Shown: positions 9,144 through 17,812 of the stretch, one piece after another
Layout: each line of letters starts with the position of its first letter
Position numbering within the stretch: position 1 is the stretch's first letter
From: Thiocapsa bogorovii
Lineage (GTDB): Bacteria > Pseudomonadota > Gammaproteobacteria > Chromatiales > Chromatiaceae
Assembly: GCF_021228795.1 (NCBI RefSeq)
Contig: NZ_CP089309.1
Location: 3,100,001-3,164,000 of the forward strand
DNA length: 64,000 nt
Direction of reading: 5' to 3'
Notes under the pieces: model-generated
What the model saw: the letters and a program-made list of their open reading frames with translations, nothing else
Told to the model about the DNA's origin: nothing
The model's database searches: none
Made by a program: the position numbers and the translations under genes

Positions 9144-9688
9144 TAGACGACGGCCTCGTTCGGGCCATCTCGGAGGGGACCGTTTGCACCGGCATTGCAG
9201 TCACCCGCAGGCGCAGCGCTACGGACCCAATGGCCGGATCGCCCTCCCTCCTTTTCGAGTAAGCGTACATCCTCGATACTCATGCCCCGATCCACCGCCT
9301 TGCACATGTCGTAAATGGTCAAGAGGCTGATCTGCACCGCACAGAGCGCCTCCATCTCGACTCCGGTCGAGCCCTTGGTCTCGACCGTGGCCGAACAATA
9401 GACGGTCGAGGTCTCGACGCGCGGCTCCAGCTCGACAGCGACCCGAGTCAAACTCAGCGGATGACACAAGGGCACCAGATCGGCGGTGCGCTTGGCACCC
9501 ATGATCCCGGCGATCCGCGCGATCCCGAGCACATCGCCCTTGTGGTGCTCGCCGCCGAGGATCAGCGCAAGGGTCGATGCCTCCATCCGGATACTCCCCT
9601 CTGCGACGGCCCGACGTTTGGTGACTTCCTTGTCTCCCACATCCACCATATGGGCCGCACCCTTCTTGTCGAAATGTGTGAACGGCAT
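9143..9688 (-). CDS. moaC: Cyclic pyranopterin monophosphate synthase MoaC
   Basis: Second step of molybdenum cofactor synthesis: converts 3',8-cyclo-GTP to cyclic pyranopterin monophosphate. Typical motifs are MVDVGDK near the N-terminus, [15 protein letters not shown] and the catalytic lysine in [10 protein letters not shown]. At 181 residues it has about 20 extra residues after the usual GG(K/R)SG end. No moaA, moaE or moaD gene is adjacent; the next gene in the operon is a hemerythrin. Confidence 0.94.
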   Translation of the reverse strand: MPFTHFDKKGAAHMVDVGDKEVTKRRAVAEGSIRMEASTLALILGGEHHKGDVLGIARIAGIMGAKRTADLVPLCHPLSLTRVAVELEPRVETSTVYCSATVETKGSTGVEMEALCAVQISLLTIYDMCKAVDRGMSIEDVRLLEKEGGRSGHWVRSAAPAGDCNAGANGPLRDGPNEAVV

Positions 9689-9825
9689 CTACGATCCGCG
9701 GAGTGGAAGGTCTTAAGGAGTCGGCGAGGGCGCCGACATGGCGAGACAACAAGAGCCTCGGGGAAGGATCCGACCGAGACGCCATGTCGCTCGCTCGCCC
9801 CGAGAAAGGGCAAGCGACGGGGTCA

Positions 9826-10374
9826 TCAGAATGCCGGCTTCTCCGGTGCCTCTTCGAACATCTTCACGCTGTTCATGATCTCTTCGCGTGCGTCTTCGCG
9901 GCCGCCCCAGCCCATGACGCGGACCCACTTTCCTTCATCCAGGTCCTTGTAATGCTCGAAGAAGTGGGAGATCTGATCGAGCAGATGGGCAGGCATGTCG
10001 CGGAAACTCTCGATCTCACGGTAGCCCTTGAAGAGCTTGTCGATCGGTAGCGCCAGGATCTTGGCATCATCCCCGGATTCGTCCGTCATCTTGAGCACAC
10101 CGATCGGACGGCACTTGATGACGGATCCCGAGATCAGCGGATAAGGTGTCACCACGATCACGTCGACCGGGTCGCCATCCGCGGACAAGGTGTTCGGCAC
10201 ATAGCCGTAGTTGCAGGGATAGTGCATTGCCGTGGACATGAAGCGATCGACGAACATGGCGCCGGTCGCCTTGTCCATCTCGTATTTTACCGGTTCGGCA
10301 TGCGACGGTATCTCGATGATAACGTTGATTTCACTCGGGATATTATCGCCGCGTGGGACGCGCTTCGGATCCAT
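9826..10374 (-). CDS. ppa: Inorganic pyrophosphatase (family I, soluble)
   Basis: Hydrolyses PPi to two phosphates, driving biosynthetic reactions. The metal-binding signature DGDPVDVIV is intact, with the upstream NYGYVPNT and the later KxxxGY segment. The 182-residue length matches bacterial hexameric enzymes. It lies downstream, on the same strand, of a PPi-dependent phosphofructokinase about 215 bp away, so two enzymes that compete for PPi are neighbours. Confidence 0.95.
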   Translation of the reverse strand: MDPKRVPRGDNIPSEINVIIEIPSHAEPVKYEMDKATGAMFVDRFMSTAMHYPCNYGYVPNTLSADGDPVDVIVVTPYPLISGSVIKCRPIGVLKMTDESGDDAKILALPIDKLFKGYREIESFRDMPAHLLDQISHFFEHYKDLDEGKWVRVMGWGGREDAREEIMNSVKMFEEAPEKPAF

Positions 10375-10589
10375 GGGTCAGCCTCTGTGGTTCGGATGGA
10401 ATTGCCGAGACGCGACCGAATCGCCGATGCACGGCGAGTCGCGTTGGCGGGATCAGGTCGAATACGCCCGATTGTAGCCCATCCGGTACCGGGAAATCCC
10501 AATGATCGCGCGCGGACTGAACCGCGGCCGGCGCCGCGCCCGAGATCGTCGCGGCAGGAAGCCGGGGGCTGATTCGCCCCCGGGCCTTC

Positions 10590-11843
10590 TCAGATCTCGA
10601 ATGCCGGCAACCGCTTCTCGACCGCGACGTTCTTGAGCGTGACGTACTTGGGCAGCCCCTTCTCGAATGGCGGATAGTCCTCGCCTTGGATCAGCGGGAT
10701 CAGGTACTCCTTGCAGACCGGCGTGATCCCGAAACCGTCTTCCGAGATGAATTCGCGGGGCATGAACTTCTCGACGTTGGCGACCTCGGACAGGGGCGCC
10801 TCACCGACCTCCCAGCGGTAGGGATCCTGGCTGACCCGCTTGATGGTCGGCATGATGGCGTTGTGCCCCTCGAGGGCGAACTGAACGGCGGCCCGTCCCA
10901 TCGCGTAGGCCTGCTCGACGTCGGTCTTGGAGGCCAGATGACGGGCCGCGCGCTGGAGATAATCGGCCACCGCCCAATGGAATTTATAGCCGGTGGCATC
11001 CTTGATCATATTGGCCACGACCGGCGCCGCTCCGCCCAGCTGCGCATGGCCGAAGGCATCGCGCGTGCCCTGCTCGGCGAGAAAACGTCCGTCGGGATAC
11101 TTCGCGCCCTCGGAGACGACGATCGTGCAATAGCCGTGCTGCTCGACCTTCTGCTTGACCGCAGCGAGGAAGCGCTCCTGGTCGAACTCGATCTCCGGAA
11201 AGAGGATGATCACAGGGATGTCGTGGTCTTCGACCAATCCACCTGCTGCGGCGATCCAGCCCGCATGCCGACCCATGACCTCGAGCACGAAGATCTTGGT
11301 CGAGGTCTTCGCCATCGAGCGCACGTCGAACGAGGCCTCCAGGGTCGAGGTGGCGATGTATTTGGCGACCGATCCGAAGCCCGGGCAGTTGTCGGTGATC
11401 GGCAGATCGTTGTCGACCGTTTTGGGGACATGGACGGCCTGCACCGGGTAACCCATGGTTTCGGAGAGCTGGGAGATCTTGTAGCAGGTGTCGGCGGAGT
11501 CGCCGCCGCCGTTGTAGAAGAAATAGCCGATGTCGTGGGCCTTGAAGACCTCGATCAGACGTTCGTACTCGCGCTTATTGGCCTCCAGGCTCTTGAGCTT
11601 GTAGCGGCAGGAGCCGAATGCGCCCGAGGGCGTGTAGCGCAGCGCGGCGATCGCCTCGTCGGACTCGCGGCTGGTGTCAATCAGATCTTCGGTCAGGGCC
11701 CCGATGATGCCGTTGCGTCCGGCGTAGACCTTGCCGATCCGCACCGAGTGAAGACGCGCGGTCTCGATCACGCCGCAAGCCGAGGCGTTGATGACGGCGG
11801 TCACGCCGCCGGATTGTGCGTAAAACGCGTTCTTGGCTGTCAT
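10590..11843 (-). CDS. pfp: Pyrophosphate-dependent 6-phosphofructokinase
   Basis: Reversible PPi-linked phosphorylation of fructose 6-phosphate. At 417 residues it belongs to the PPi-type clade: the phosphoryl-donor loop reads GGGDS (residues 112-116) rather than GGDGS, and the catalytic loop PKTVDND (140-146) has the lysine typical of PPi enzymes in place of glycine. In methanotrophs and some autotrophs relatives also act on sedoheptulose phosphates and save ATP in the Calvin or RuMP cycles; this may apply here (inference). The start ATG has GGGGA upstream; the frame continues open but without family similarity. Neighbour: ppa. Confidence 0.9.
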   Translation of the reverse strand: MTAKNAFYAQSGGVTAVINASACGVIETARLHSVRIGKVYAGRNGIIGALTEDLIDTSRESDEAIAALRYTPSGAFGSCRYKLKSLEANKREYERLIEVFKAHDIGYFFYNGGGDSADTCYKISQLSETMGYPVQAVHVPKTVDNDLPITDNCPGFGSVAKYIATSTLEASFDVRSMAKTSTKIFVLEVMGRHAGWIAAAGGLVEDHDIPVIILFPEIEFDQERFLAAVKQKVEQHGYCTIVVSEGAKYPDGRFLAEQGTRDAFGHAQLGGAAPVVANMIKDATGYKFHWAVADYLQRAARHLASKTDVEQAYAMGRAAVQFALEGHNAIMPTIKRVSQDPYRWEVGEAPLSEVANVEKFMPREFISEDGFGITPVCKEYLIPLIQGEDYPPFEKGLPKYVTLKNVAVEKRLPAFEI

Positions 11844-12168
11844 GTCTGTCCCCTTGTTTTTAGGATGCTTGTCGTTAGGTGCCGGCGCTTGTGCGACGAT
11901 GCGGTCAGTGGGTGTCCGCTTTGTGCTCAGTGCTTGCGGCCAGGTAGGTCCCCGCGCTGCCCCGCGACGGCACACTCGGGCTAAGCCGTGTCACCGGCAA
12001 CACGCGGGCCTTGTTGGTTGCGCAGCGCCGTGCGATCGTGGAGATCGTGCCCGGCGCGGCTTCGAATTAAGAATAACACCGATAACTGAAGTCAAGTCAT
12101 TCGAACCGCTTCCGAGTGTTGCGAATCCGAGAGACTGGATGGCTAAATGCCTGTCGTTCGAACCTGGT
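11844..12168. other. Intergenic leader region upstream of pfp
   Basis: About 325 bp with no convincing gene. A possible sigma70-like promoter for pfp lies at 12066-12095 and would give a leader of about 220 nt. Whether this leader is structured or regulatory is not evident. Confidence 0.4.
12066..12095 (-). promoter_or_regulatory. Putative sigma70-type promoter for pfp
   Basis: On the minus strand TTGACT (12090-12095) is followed after 18 bp by CTTAAT (12066-12071), in a locally A/T-rich patch of an otherwise GC-rich sequence. The -35 match is good and the -10 match weak. Confidence 0.4.
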
Positions 12169-12360
12169 CTAAACCGCGTCCAGAGCGAGATGCTGAATTT
12201 CGAGTGAACTCGACGTTTGATGCCCCCATGTCCCTTTGCGCGATACGGATTAAGCTTTTTATTTCTCAATACATTAAACCGCGCGGACTCCAGCGGCCGT
12301 CAAGTTTGCCAGGGCCAATCCCATCCAAAAGCATCGCATACCGCGCTGGGCGCGGTTTAA
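12169..12360. repeat. Palindromic element pair (type A + type B reversed)
   Basis: Unit 12169-12254 starts CTAAACCGCGTCCAGAGCG and has a decayed right end (GGATTAAG); unit 12273-12360 runs TTAAACCGCGCGG to GGGCGCGGTTTAA. An A/T-rich spacer of about 18 bp lies between. The right end supplies the TAA of ubiI on the minus strand. Confidence 0.82.
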
Positions 12361-13619
12361 ATCGGACGCGCCAGCGGCGGCAGGTCGCTCCCTAGACCGA
12401 GCGCACGCTCCATGAAGAGCGCCTTGATGGGGCCGATTCGGTCGGTCAAGGTCAATCCCAGGCTGCGTGCCGCAGCCAAAGGCGGGACGTCGTTGCTGAA
12501 GGTGCGCTTGATCAGGTCCATGGCGGCGAGCATGGCGGTGTTGTCGCCGCGACGCGCCCGCTCGTAATGGCGCAGCGCCCACAGACCGGCGATGTCGCGT
12601 CCCCGTTCCAGCGCGAGATCGATCGCCGCGGCCAGCTCGGCGGCGTCGAGGAACCCCAGGTTCACGCCCTGTCCGGCGAGCGGATGGACCGCATGGGCGG
12701 CATCGCCGACCAGGGCCAACCCGGGCAGGACGTACTGCTTGGCATGCTGGAGCCGCAGCGGAAAGGCTGCGCGCGGGCCCTCGACGACGAGCGCACCGAG
12801 CCGCGCCTCGGAGGCATCCGTCAGGGCGGCCGAGAAGGCGGCATCGCCCATCGCCAGCAACTCGGCGGCACGCTCTTCGGTGGCGGACCACACGATCGAG
12901 CAGCGCCCGTCCGCCAGCGGCAGCAATGCCAGCGGTCCGGTCGGCAGGAAGCGCTGCCAAGCGGTCTCTTGGTGCCATTCCTGCGGTCGGACGTTGGCTA
13001 CGATCGCCCGCTGGTCGTAGTCCCGGCCTTCGGTCTCGATGCCCGAGAGCTCGCGCACCAGGGAATCACGCCCGTCCGCGGCGACCAGCAGGCGACCCGC
13101 AATGACCTGCCCGTCACCGAGCACCACCCGCGACTCGGTCTCCGTGCGTTCGATCTCGACGATGGATGCGGGGCAGACGAGCCGGATGTCGGGTGAGGAC
13201 TCGAGCGTCTCCCACAGCGCGAGCTGGATGACGCGGTTCTCGACGATGTGTCCGAGATCGGGTTCGCCGAGCGATTGGGCATCGAAATGGATGCTCCCGC
13301 CGCCGAGTGCATCCCAGACACACATCTTGCGATAGGGGTTGGCGCCGAGGGCCGCGATGCGCTCCCACGCGCCGAGGCGCGCGAGGATCCGCTGACTGGC
13401 CCGACTCAAGGCCGAGACACGCAAGTCGATCTCGCCCGCGGGCCAATCGCGCCGCGGTTCGCGGGTCTCGATGACCGCGATCTGCAGGCCTTTGCCGGAA
13501 CAGGCGCGGGCGAGCGCGGCCCCCACCATTCCGCCACCGACCACGACGAGATCGAACGCAGACCCCTCGGACGCAGTCGCTTCCGGCTCGATCGGCGACA
13601 GTAAATCAGCTTCGGGCAT
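12357..13619 (-). CDS. ubiI: UbiH/UbiF/VisC-family FAD hydroxylase, probably UbiI
   Basis: Flavoprotein monooxygenase of ubiquinone synthesis. N-terminal FAD dinucleotide motif VVVGGGMVGAALA, mid-domain LVAADGRDS, and the C-terminal family motif GDAAHAVHPLAGQGVNLGF. About 420 residues, with some 20 residues before the Rossmann fold. The order pepP-ubiH-this gene matches E. coli pepP-ubiH-ubiI, and a coq7 gene elsewhere in the window would cover C6 hydroxylation, so C5 hydroxylase UbiI is the best assignment. It overlaps ubiH by 14 bp. The stop codon is donated by a palindromic repeat. Confidence 0.88.
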   Translation of the reverse strand: MPEADLLSPIEPEATASEGSAFDLVVVGGGMVGAALARACSGKGLQIAVIETREPRRDWPAGEIDLRVSALSRASQRILARLGAWERIAALGANPYRKMCVWDALGGGSIHFDAQSLGEPDLGHIVENRVIQLALWETLESSPDIRLVCPASIVEIERTETESRVVLGDGQVIAGRLLVAADGRDSLVRELSGIETEGRDYDQRAIVANVRPQEWHQETAWQRFLPTGPLALLPLADGRCSIVWSATEERAAELLAMGDAAFSAALTDASEARLGALVVEGPRAAFPLRLQHAKQYVLPGLALVGDAAHAVHPLAGQGVNLGFLDAAELAAAIDLALERGRDIAGLWALRHYERARRGDNTAMLAAMDLIKRTFSNDVPPLAAARSLGLTLTDRIGPIKALFMERALGLGSDLPPLARPI

Positions 13620-14844
13620 CGGCCTTCTCCAAAGGAACCCCGCAGGCGAGGCGAGGCAGGCGCCCGCCCACGCCCATGAAGCGCTGCGCTACGCGGTGGC
13701 GCGCCGGGGGGATGAGATCCAGACCCAACATGGCCGCGTTGCGGGCGAGCCGCAGCGGCGTCCACGGGTTGACGAAGACGCGGGCGAGCAGATCGGTCAG
13801 TCGTGCGGTGCTCGGCTGATCCGATCCACGCCAGTTGCGATAGTCCGAGAGGGCGGCCGGACCGCCGAGGTCGGCGCCGGCGCGAGCGCTCTGGGCGATG
13901 ACCTCGGCAAGCGCAGCGACATCGCGCAGACCCAGATTGAAGCCTTGGCCCGCGACGGGATGGAGGGTATGTGCCGCATTGCCGATGAGCACGACACGCG
14001 GTTGCACCGGGTTGCGCGTGAGCACCAGCTTCAGGGGGTAGGCGCGACGTGGACTCACCTGCTGAAAACGCCCGAGTCGGTAGCCGAATCGGGCCTGCAG
14101 GCGCTCGAGAAAGGCGTCGTCCGAAAGCGCGAGCAGTGCGCTCGTCTCCTCGCCGCGACAGGTCCAGACCACCGAGTAGCGGCCGCCCGTCATCGGCAGA
14201 AGGGCGAGCGGCCCCGTGTCGGTGAAGCGCTCGAAGGCGACGCCGGTGCGGGGGCGATCGGGCGAAACCGTCGTGATGATGGCGTCTTGCGCGTAGCGCT
14301 CGTCGCGGGTCTCGAGGTCGAGTCGTTGGCGCACCGCCGAGTCGCCGCCGTCGGCCGCGACCAGTAGGGGGGTGGTCAGACGCAGGTGCTCGTCGCCGTG
14401 CTGCACCTCGATATCGACCCGGTCGGCCGCGACGCGATACTCCGAGAGCCGCGCAGGACAGAGCAGCTCCACATCGGGAGACAGCGCGAGCGCGGAGCGA
14501 ATGGCCGCCCCCATCACGCGCGCCGGAGCGACATAGCCGAGGGCTTCCACACCGGCATCGCCCGGACCGAGCCGCGTGAACCCGCAATGCCCGCGATCGG
14601 AGACATGGACTTGGCGAATCGGCTCTGCCTCCGGGGAGATGTCCGGCCAGACGCCGATCGCTTCGAGGATGCGTCGACTGCCCCAGGACAAGGCAATGAC
14701 GCGCTCGTCGTAGCTCGGCTGGTGCTCGGCGGAGGCAGGAACCGCCTCCACGACCGCGATCCGCAAACCGCAGCCGGAGAGGGCACACGCCAGACTCCCG
14801 CCCACCAAGCCTCCGCCGATAATGACCAGATCGTATTCGTGCAT
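13606..14844 (-). CDS. ubiH: 2-octaprenyl-6-methoxyphenol hydroxylase UbiH
   Basis: FAD-dependent C1 hydroxylase of ubiquinone synthesis. Motifs: IIGGGLVGGSLA at the N-terminus, LVAADGGDS in the middle, GNAAHTLHPVAGQGFNLGLRD near the C-terminus. The 412-residue length is normal. It sits between pepP and ubiI as in E. coli, but a 200-bp pair of palindromic repeats separates it from pepP. The end of one unit lies just upstream of the start, where AAAGG forms a weak ribosome site. Confidence 0.91.
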   Translation of the reverse strand: MHEYDLVIIGGGLVGGSLACALSGCGLRIAVVEAVPASAEHQPSYDERVIALSWGSRRILEAIGVWPDISPEAEPIRQVHVSDRGHCGFTRLGPGDAGVEALGYVAPARVMGAAIRSALALSPDVELLCPARLSEYRVAADRVDIEVQHGDEHLRLTTPLLVAADGGDSAVRQRLDLETRDERYAQDAIITTVSPDRPRTGVAFERFTDTGPLALLPMTGGRYSVVWTCRGEETSALLALSDDAFLERLQARFGYRLGRFQQVSPRRAYPLKLVLTRNPVQPRVVLIGNAAHTLHPVAGQGFNLGLRDVAALAEVIAQSARAGADLGGPAALSDYRNWRGSDQPSTARLTDLLARVFVNPWTPLRLARNAAMLGLDLIPPARHRVAQRFMGVGGRLPRLACGVPLEKADARS

Positions 14845-14851
14845 GCTTGCC

Positions 14852-15054
14852 TTTAAACCGCGCCCGGTGCGGTATGCGGTATGCGTGATGTGTTTGAGTG
14901 GTTTGGCCGCAGCAGCTCCGACGATTGTCGGAGCCGGCGCAGTTTAAAGTACTATAAAATATTAAATTCTAAACCGCGTCTCACCGAGATCGTGGACATC
15001 TCCAAAGCCAAACGCAAAATGAATATGACGCATGTCGCTCCGGACGCGGTTTAG
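14852..15054. repeat. Palindromic element pair (type B + type A reversed)
   Basis: Unit 14852-14948 runs TTTAAACCGCGCCCGG to GGCGCAGTTTAAAG and contains an inner hairpin (GCTCCGAC/GTCGGAGC). Unit 14969-15054 runs CTAAACCGCGTCTC to GGACGCGGTTTAG. The spacer is about 20 bp of A/T. The right end forms the TAA of pepP on the minus strand. Confidence 0.85.
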
Positions 15055-16358
15055 TTGTCCGCCATGAGGGATTCGATTGCATCGGGTTCCTTTGGTGCCG
15101 CAGCAGAGAGGATCTCGTTGCCCGACTCCGTGATCAGCACATCGTCCTCGATGCGGATCCCGATCTGTCGGAAGGGTTCGGGGATCGCATCCGAATCGGC
15201 CAGATAGAGTCCCGGTTCCACCGTCAACACCATTCCGGGTTCGAAGGGCCGCCACCCACCTCCTTGTTTATAGCTTCCGACGTCGTGGACATCCATCCCC
15301 AGCCAATGTCCGGTGCGGTGCATGTAGTAGGGCTTGTGCGCTTCGTCCTTGAGTAGCTTGGCGAGCTTGCCCTTGAGCACGCCGAGATGGATCAGGCCCT
15401 TGGTCAAGACCTTGACCGCTTCGTCGTGCGGCTCGTTCCAGAGATTGCCGGGCCTGGCCTTGGCGATCGCCGCCGTCTGAGCCTCGAGCACCAGCTCGTA
15501 GAGCTCGCGCTGGGGCGCACTGAAGCGCCCGTTCACGGGAAAGGTGCGGGTGATGTCGGAGGCATACCCCTCGAGCTCGCATCCGGCATCGATCAGGACG
15601 AGATCCCCGTCGCGCAGAGGCGCTCGGTTCTCGACATAATGCAGGGTGCAGGCATTGGCTCCGCCGCCGACGATGGGCGAGTAGGCCTGGTCGCGCGCAC
15701 CCGAAGCGGCGCAGACGTGGTGGAACTCGGTCTCGAGCCGCGACTCGTTCATGCCGGGCTCGCAGATCTGCATCAGCCGCCGGTGGGCCGCGGCCGAGAT
15801 CTCCGCGGCTCGGCGCATCTGTTTGATCTCGGACGTGCTCTTGCGCAGCCGCATCTCGTGCAGGACCGACTCGATGGTCACGAAGGTCTCGGGCGCGGAG
15901 GCACCGGCGCGGATGTTCGCGCGAACCCGGTTGATCCAGCCCATGACCCGAGCGTCGAGCGCCGCATCGCTGCCGATCGAAAAATACAGCCGCTCGCGAC
16001 CGTCGATCAGGGTCGGCATGACCGTATCGATCTCGCCCAGCGGATACGCCTGATCGGCCCCGAAATCCGCCGTCGCACCCTCGACACCGGCGCGCCGGCC
16101 ATCCCACTGCTCGCGCTCCGGATCGCGAGGTCGACAAAACAACACGTACTCGCCGTCTTTGCGTTTCGGCGCAATCACGGCAAAGGCCTCGGGTTCGGCA
16201 AAGCCGGTCAGGTAGACGAAGTCGCTATTCTGGCGAAAGGGGTAATGCACATCGCGGTTGCGCACGACCTCGCGCGCGGCCGGAACGATTGCGATGCCGT
16301 TCGGGCCGATCGCTTTAGCCAGGGCGCGGCGGCGTCGTTTGTACTCGGCCGCCGTCAT
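15051..16358 (-). CDS. pepP: Xaa-Pro aminopeptidase
   Basis: Metallopeptidase removing N-terminal residues before proline. The N-terminal AMP_N domain covers about residues 1-150; the C-terminal pita-bread fold has IDAGCE and SDITRTFPVNG (Asp ligands), HRTGHWLGMDVHD (His) and the two glutamate ligands in TVEPGLY and RIEDDVL. The 435-residue length is normal. It overlaps ygfB by four bases and continues the conserved ygfB-pepP-ubiH-ubiI order. The last codon and stop abut the palindromic repeat, which contributes the TAA. Confidence 0.94.
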   Translation of the reverse strand: MTAAEYKRRRRALAKAIGPNGIAIVPAAREVVRNRDVHYPFRQNSDFVYLTGFAEPEAFAVIAPKRKDGEYVLFCRPRDPEREQWDGRRAGVEGATADFGADQAYPLGEIDTVMPTLIDGRERLYFSIGSDAALDARVMGWINRVRANIRAGASAPETFVTIESVLHEMRLRKSTSEIKQMRRAAEISAAAHRRLMQICEPGMNESRLETEFHHVCAASGARDQAYSPIVGGGANACTLHYVENRAPLRDGDLVLIDAGCELEGYASDITRTFPVNGRFSAPQRELYELVLEAQTAAIAKARPGNLWNEPHDEAVKVLTKGLIHLGVLKGKLAKLLKDEAHKPYYMHRTGHWLGMDVHDVGSYKQGGGWRPFEPGMVLTVEPGLYLADSDAIPEPFRQIGIRIEDDVLITESGNEILSAAAPKEPDAIESLMADN

Positions 16359-16975
16359 GATTCGGGCTGACGAGCGCGCGCGAGGACGCGCTCCAGATAG
16401 ATCGTCATCGCCGCAACCCGGATGAATTCACTCACTTCGGTCAATGCCTCTTCGTTTTGCTCGTCGTCGTCGAGTCGGTCGAGATCCATTCGGGTCACGT
16501 CCGTAAAATCACGCAGAATCTCGTTCGTCTCGGCAGAGGGCTGCGCTGCGGCAGGGTCGAGCGTGCCCCAGGCGTACAGAAACCCGCGAACCCAGTCATA
16601 GAGGGCCGTCGCCCGTTCTGCAAGGGGTCGACTGTCGTCGGGCAAGAACAGCGTGAGGCCGAATTCGGACGCCTCGAGCTCCTCGCGTGTCAGTCTTGCC
16701 AGCTCCGATAGGGCCTCGCGCCCCCCGTCGATCTGCAGGTCGTCCGCCTCGGGGGCGAGCGAGAGCTGCTGCAACCAAGTAGACTCGGGGTCGGCATCGC
16801 CGCCGCACATCAGGCCACAGAGGATGCCATGTGCCTCGCTGGGCGTTGCGCAGAGTGCACCCGCCGCCAAATAACGGGCAAGCCGATCGTCGTCGATATT
16901 CGTGGCGACCTCCTCTTGAGAAAACAGGGCGGTGAACGGGGACGAGAGCCGGGAGAGCGAGCGCCCGAACGGCAT
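16355..16975 (-). CDS. ygfB: UPF0149 family protein YgfB
   Basis: Small acidic protein of the YecA/YgfB family; the homologue in Pseudomonas affects antibiotic resistance, but the general function is unclear. Family motifs AHGILCGLMCGG and a C-terminal EFIRVAAMTIYLE are present. The frame opens at ATG 16975 without a ribosome site and carries about 25 residues beyond the usual N-terminus. A near-perfect AAGAGGAGGT lies inside the frame (about 16909-16918), close to where the family protein normally begins (near DDDRLARYL), but no ATG, GTG or TTG follows in frame. The true start is therefore uncertain. Divergent from the zapB-like gene. Confidence 0.85.
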   Translation of the reverse strand: MPFGRSLSRLSSPFTALFSQEEVATNIDDDRLARYLAAGALCATPSEAHGILCGLMCGGDADPESTWLQQLSLAPEADDLQIDGGREALSELARLTREELEASEFGLTLFLPDDSRPLAERATALYDWVRGFLYAWGTLDPAAAQPSAETNEILRDFTDVTRMDLDRLDDDEQNEEALTEVSEFIRVAAMTIYLERVLARARQPES

Positions 16976-17059
16976 TCGATAATAACATGCGGTCCCTTGC
17001 GATTGACCGCCCTCCGCACGCCTTCTATAGTGCGACGAAATTCAACGGAGTCGTGGACT

Positions 17060-17269
17060 TTGGCACATTTCGACCTCGACCAATTGGAGCAACAGGTGGA
17101 GGCGTTGATCCGCCTCAACCAGCGCCTGCGCGATGAAAACAAATCCCTGCGTTCTCGCCAAGAGAGCCTGGTTGCGGAGCGCGGCGAGCTGATCGAAAAG
17201 ACCGAGCAAGCACGCAGCCGAGTCGAGGCCATGTTGTCGCGGTTGCGCGCGATGGAGGAGAGTCTGTGA
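17060..17269 (+). CDS. ZapB-like coiled-coil cell-division protein (TIGR02449 type)
   Basis: A 69-residue, almost entirely helical protein with heptad-like Leu spacing, of the short family found directly before zapA in gammaproteobacteria. Start is a TTG with GGAG at 17047-17050, nine bases upstream; the protein begins LAHFDLDQLEQQVEAL (TTG read as Met). Its end overlaps the zapA GTG start by four bases (GTGA). Probably a structural partner of ZapA at the division ring (inference from context and fold). Confidence 0.82.
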   Translation: MAHFDLDQLEQQVEALIRLNQRLRDENKSLRSRQESLVAERGELIEKTEQARSRVEAMLSRLRAMEESL

Positions 17270-17595
17270 GCGACGAGCCGATTCAGGTCAACATCAGGAT
17301 CCTCGACAAGGACTACCGCATCGCTTGCGCGCCGCACGAAGAAGACGGGCTGCGCGAATCGGCACGGATGCTCGACGGCAAGATGCGCGAAATCCGCAAA
17401 ACCGGTCGCGTCATCGGTACCGATCGCATCGCCGTGATGGCGGCCCTGAATATCGCCCACGATCTGTTTCAGCTTCAGAAAGCCCGCGGTGTCGATAGCG
17501 GCGAGCTTGACCCGCGGCTCGCGCTCCTGCAGGAGCGAGTCGCGCAAGCGCTGGCAGGCGAACAGGCGCTGGACGCGTCAGGCGAAAGGGTATAG
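17266..17595 (+). CDS. zapA: Cell division protein ZapA
   Basis: Promotes FtsZ bundling at the Z-ring. The N-terminal part has the family pattern VNIRILDKDYRIACAPHEE followed by a helical dimerisation segment (DRIAVMAALNIAHDLFQL). About 109 residues. GTG start overlapping the previous stop. The gene is followed by 6S RNA and fau, the standard gammaproteobacterial order. Confidence 0.92.
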   Translation: MSDEPIQVNIRILDKDYRIACAPHEEDGLRESARMLDGKMREIRKTGRVIGTDRIAVMAALNIAHDLFQLQKARGVDSGELDPRLALLQERVAQALAGEQALDASGERV

Positions 17596-17602
17596 CCTTC
17601 TG

Positions 17603-17802
17603 TCTCAGACATCCCCTGCAGTGTCCGATCGTGGCCTGGGTATTTTCTTGAGCCTAATCGCTGCCCTGGGGACATAGAAGCGAGGCCGTTGTGCATGTCC
17701 GTCTTCGAGCGGGTAGCCTGAAGCCGAGCCGAGTGTTCCCACTTGAACCTCTTGGTTCAAGAACAAAAGGCCTGCAACGGCACAGGCGGGGGGTGTCCCT
17801 TC
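17603..17802 (+). ncRNA. ssrS: 6S RNA
   Basis: Lies between zapA and fau, the conserved place for ssrS. The 3' half contains the signature hairpin CTTGAACCTCTTGGTTCAAG followed by GCCTGCAACGGCAC, and the centre has TTGAGCC and GTGCATGTCCG blocks as in Pseudomonas and E. coli 6S RNA. The ends pair (GACATCCCC near 17608 with GGGGGTGTC near 17789). The RNA binds the sigma70 holoenzyme as a promoter mimic in stationary phase. Exact ends are estimated. Confidence 0.88.
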
Positions 17803-17812
17803 CATTCCCGCC

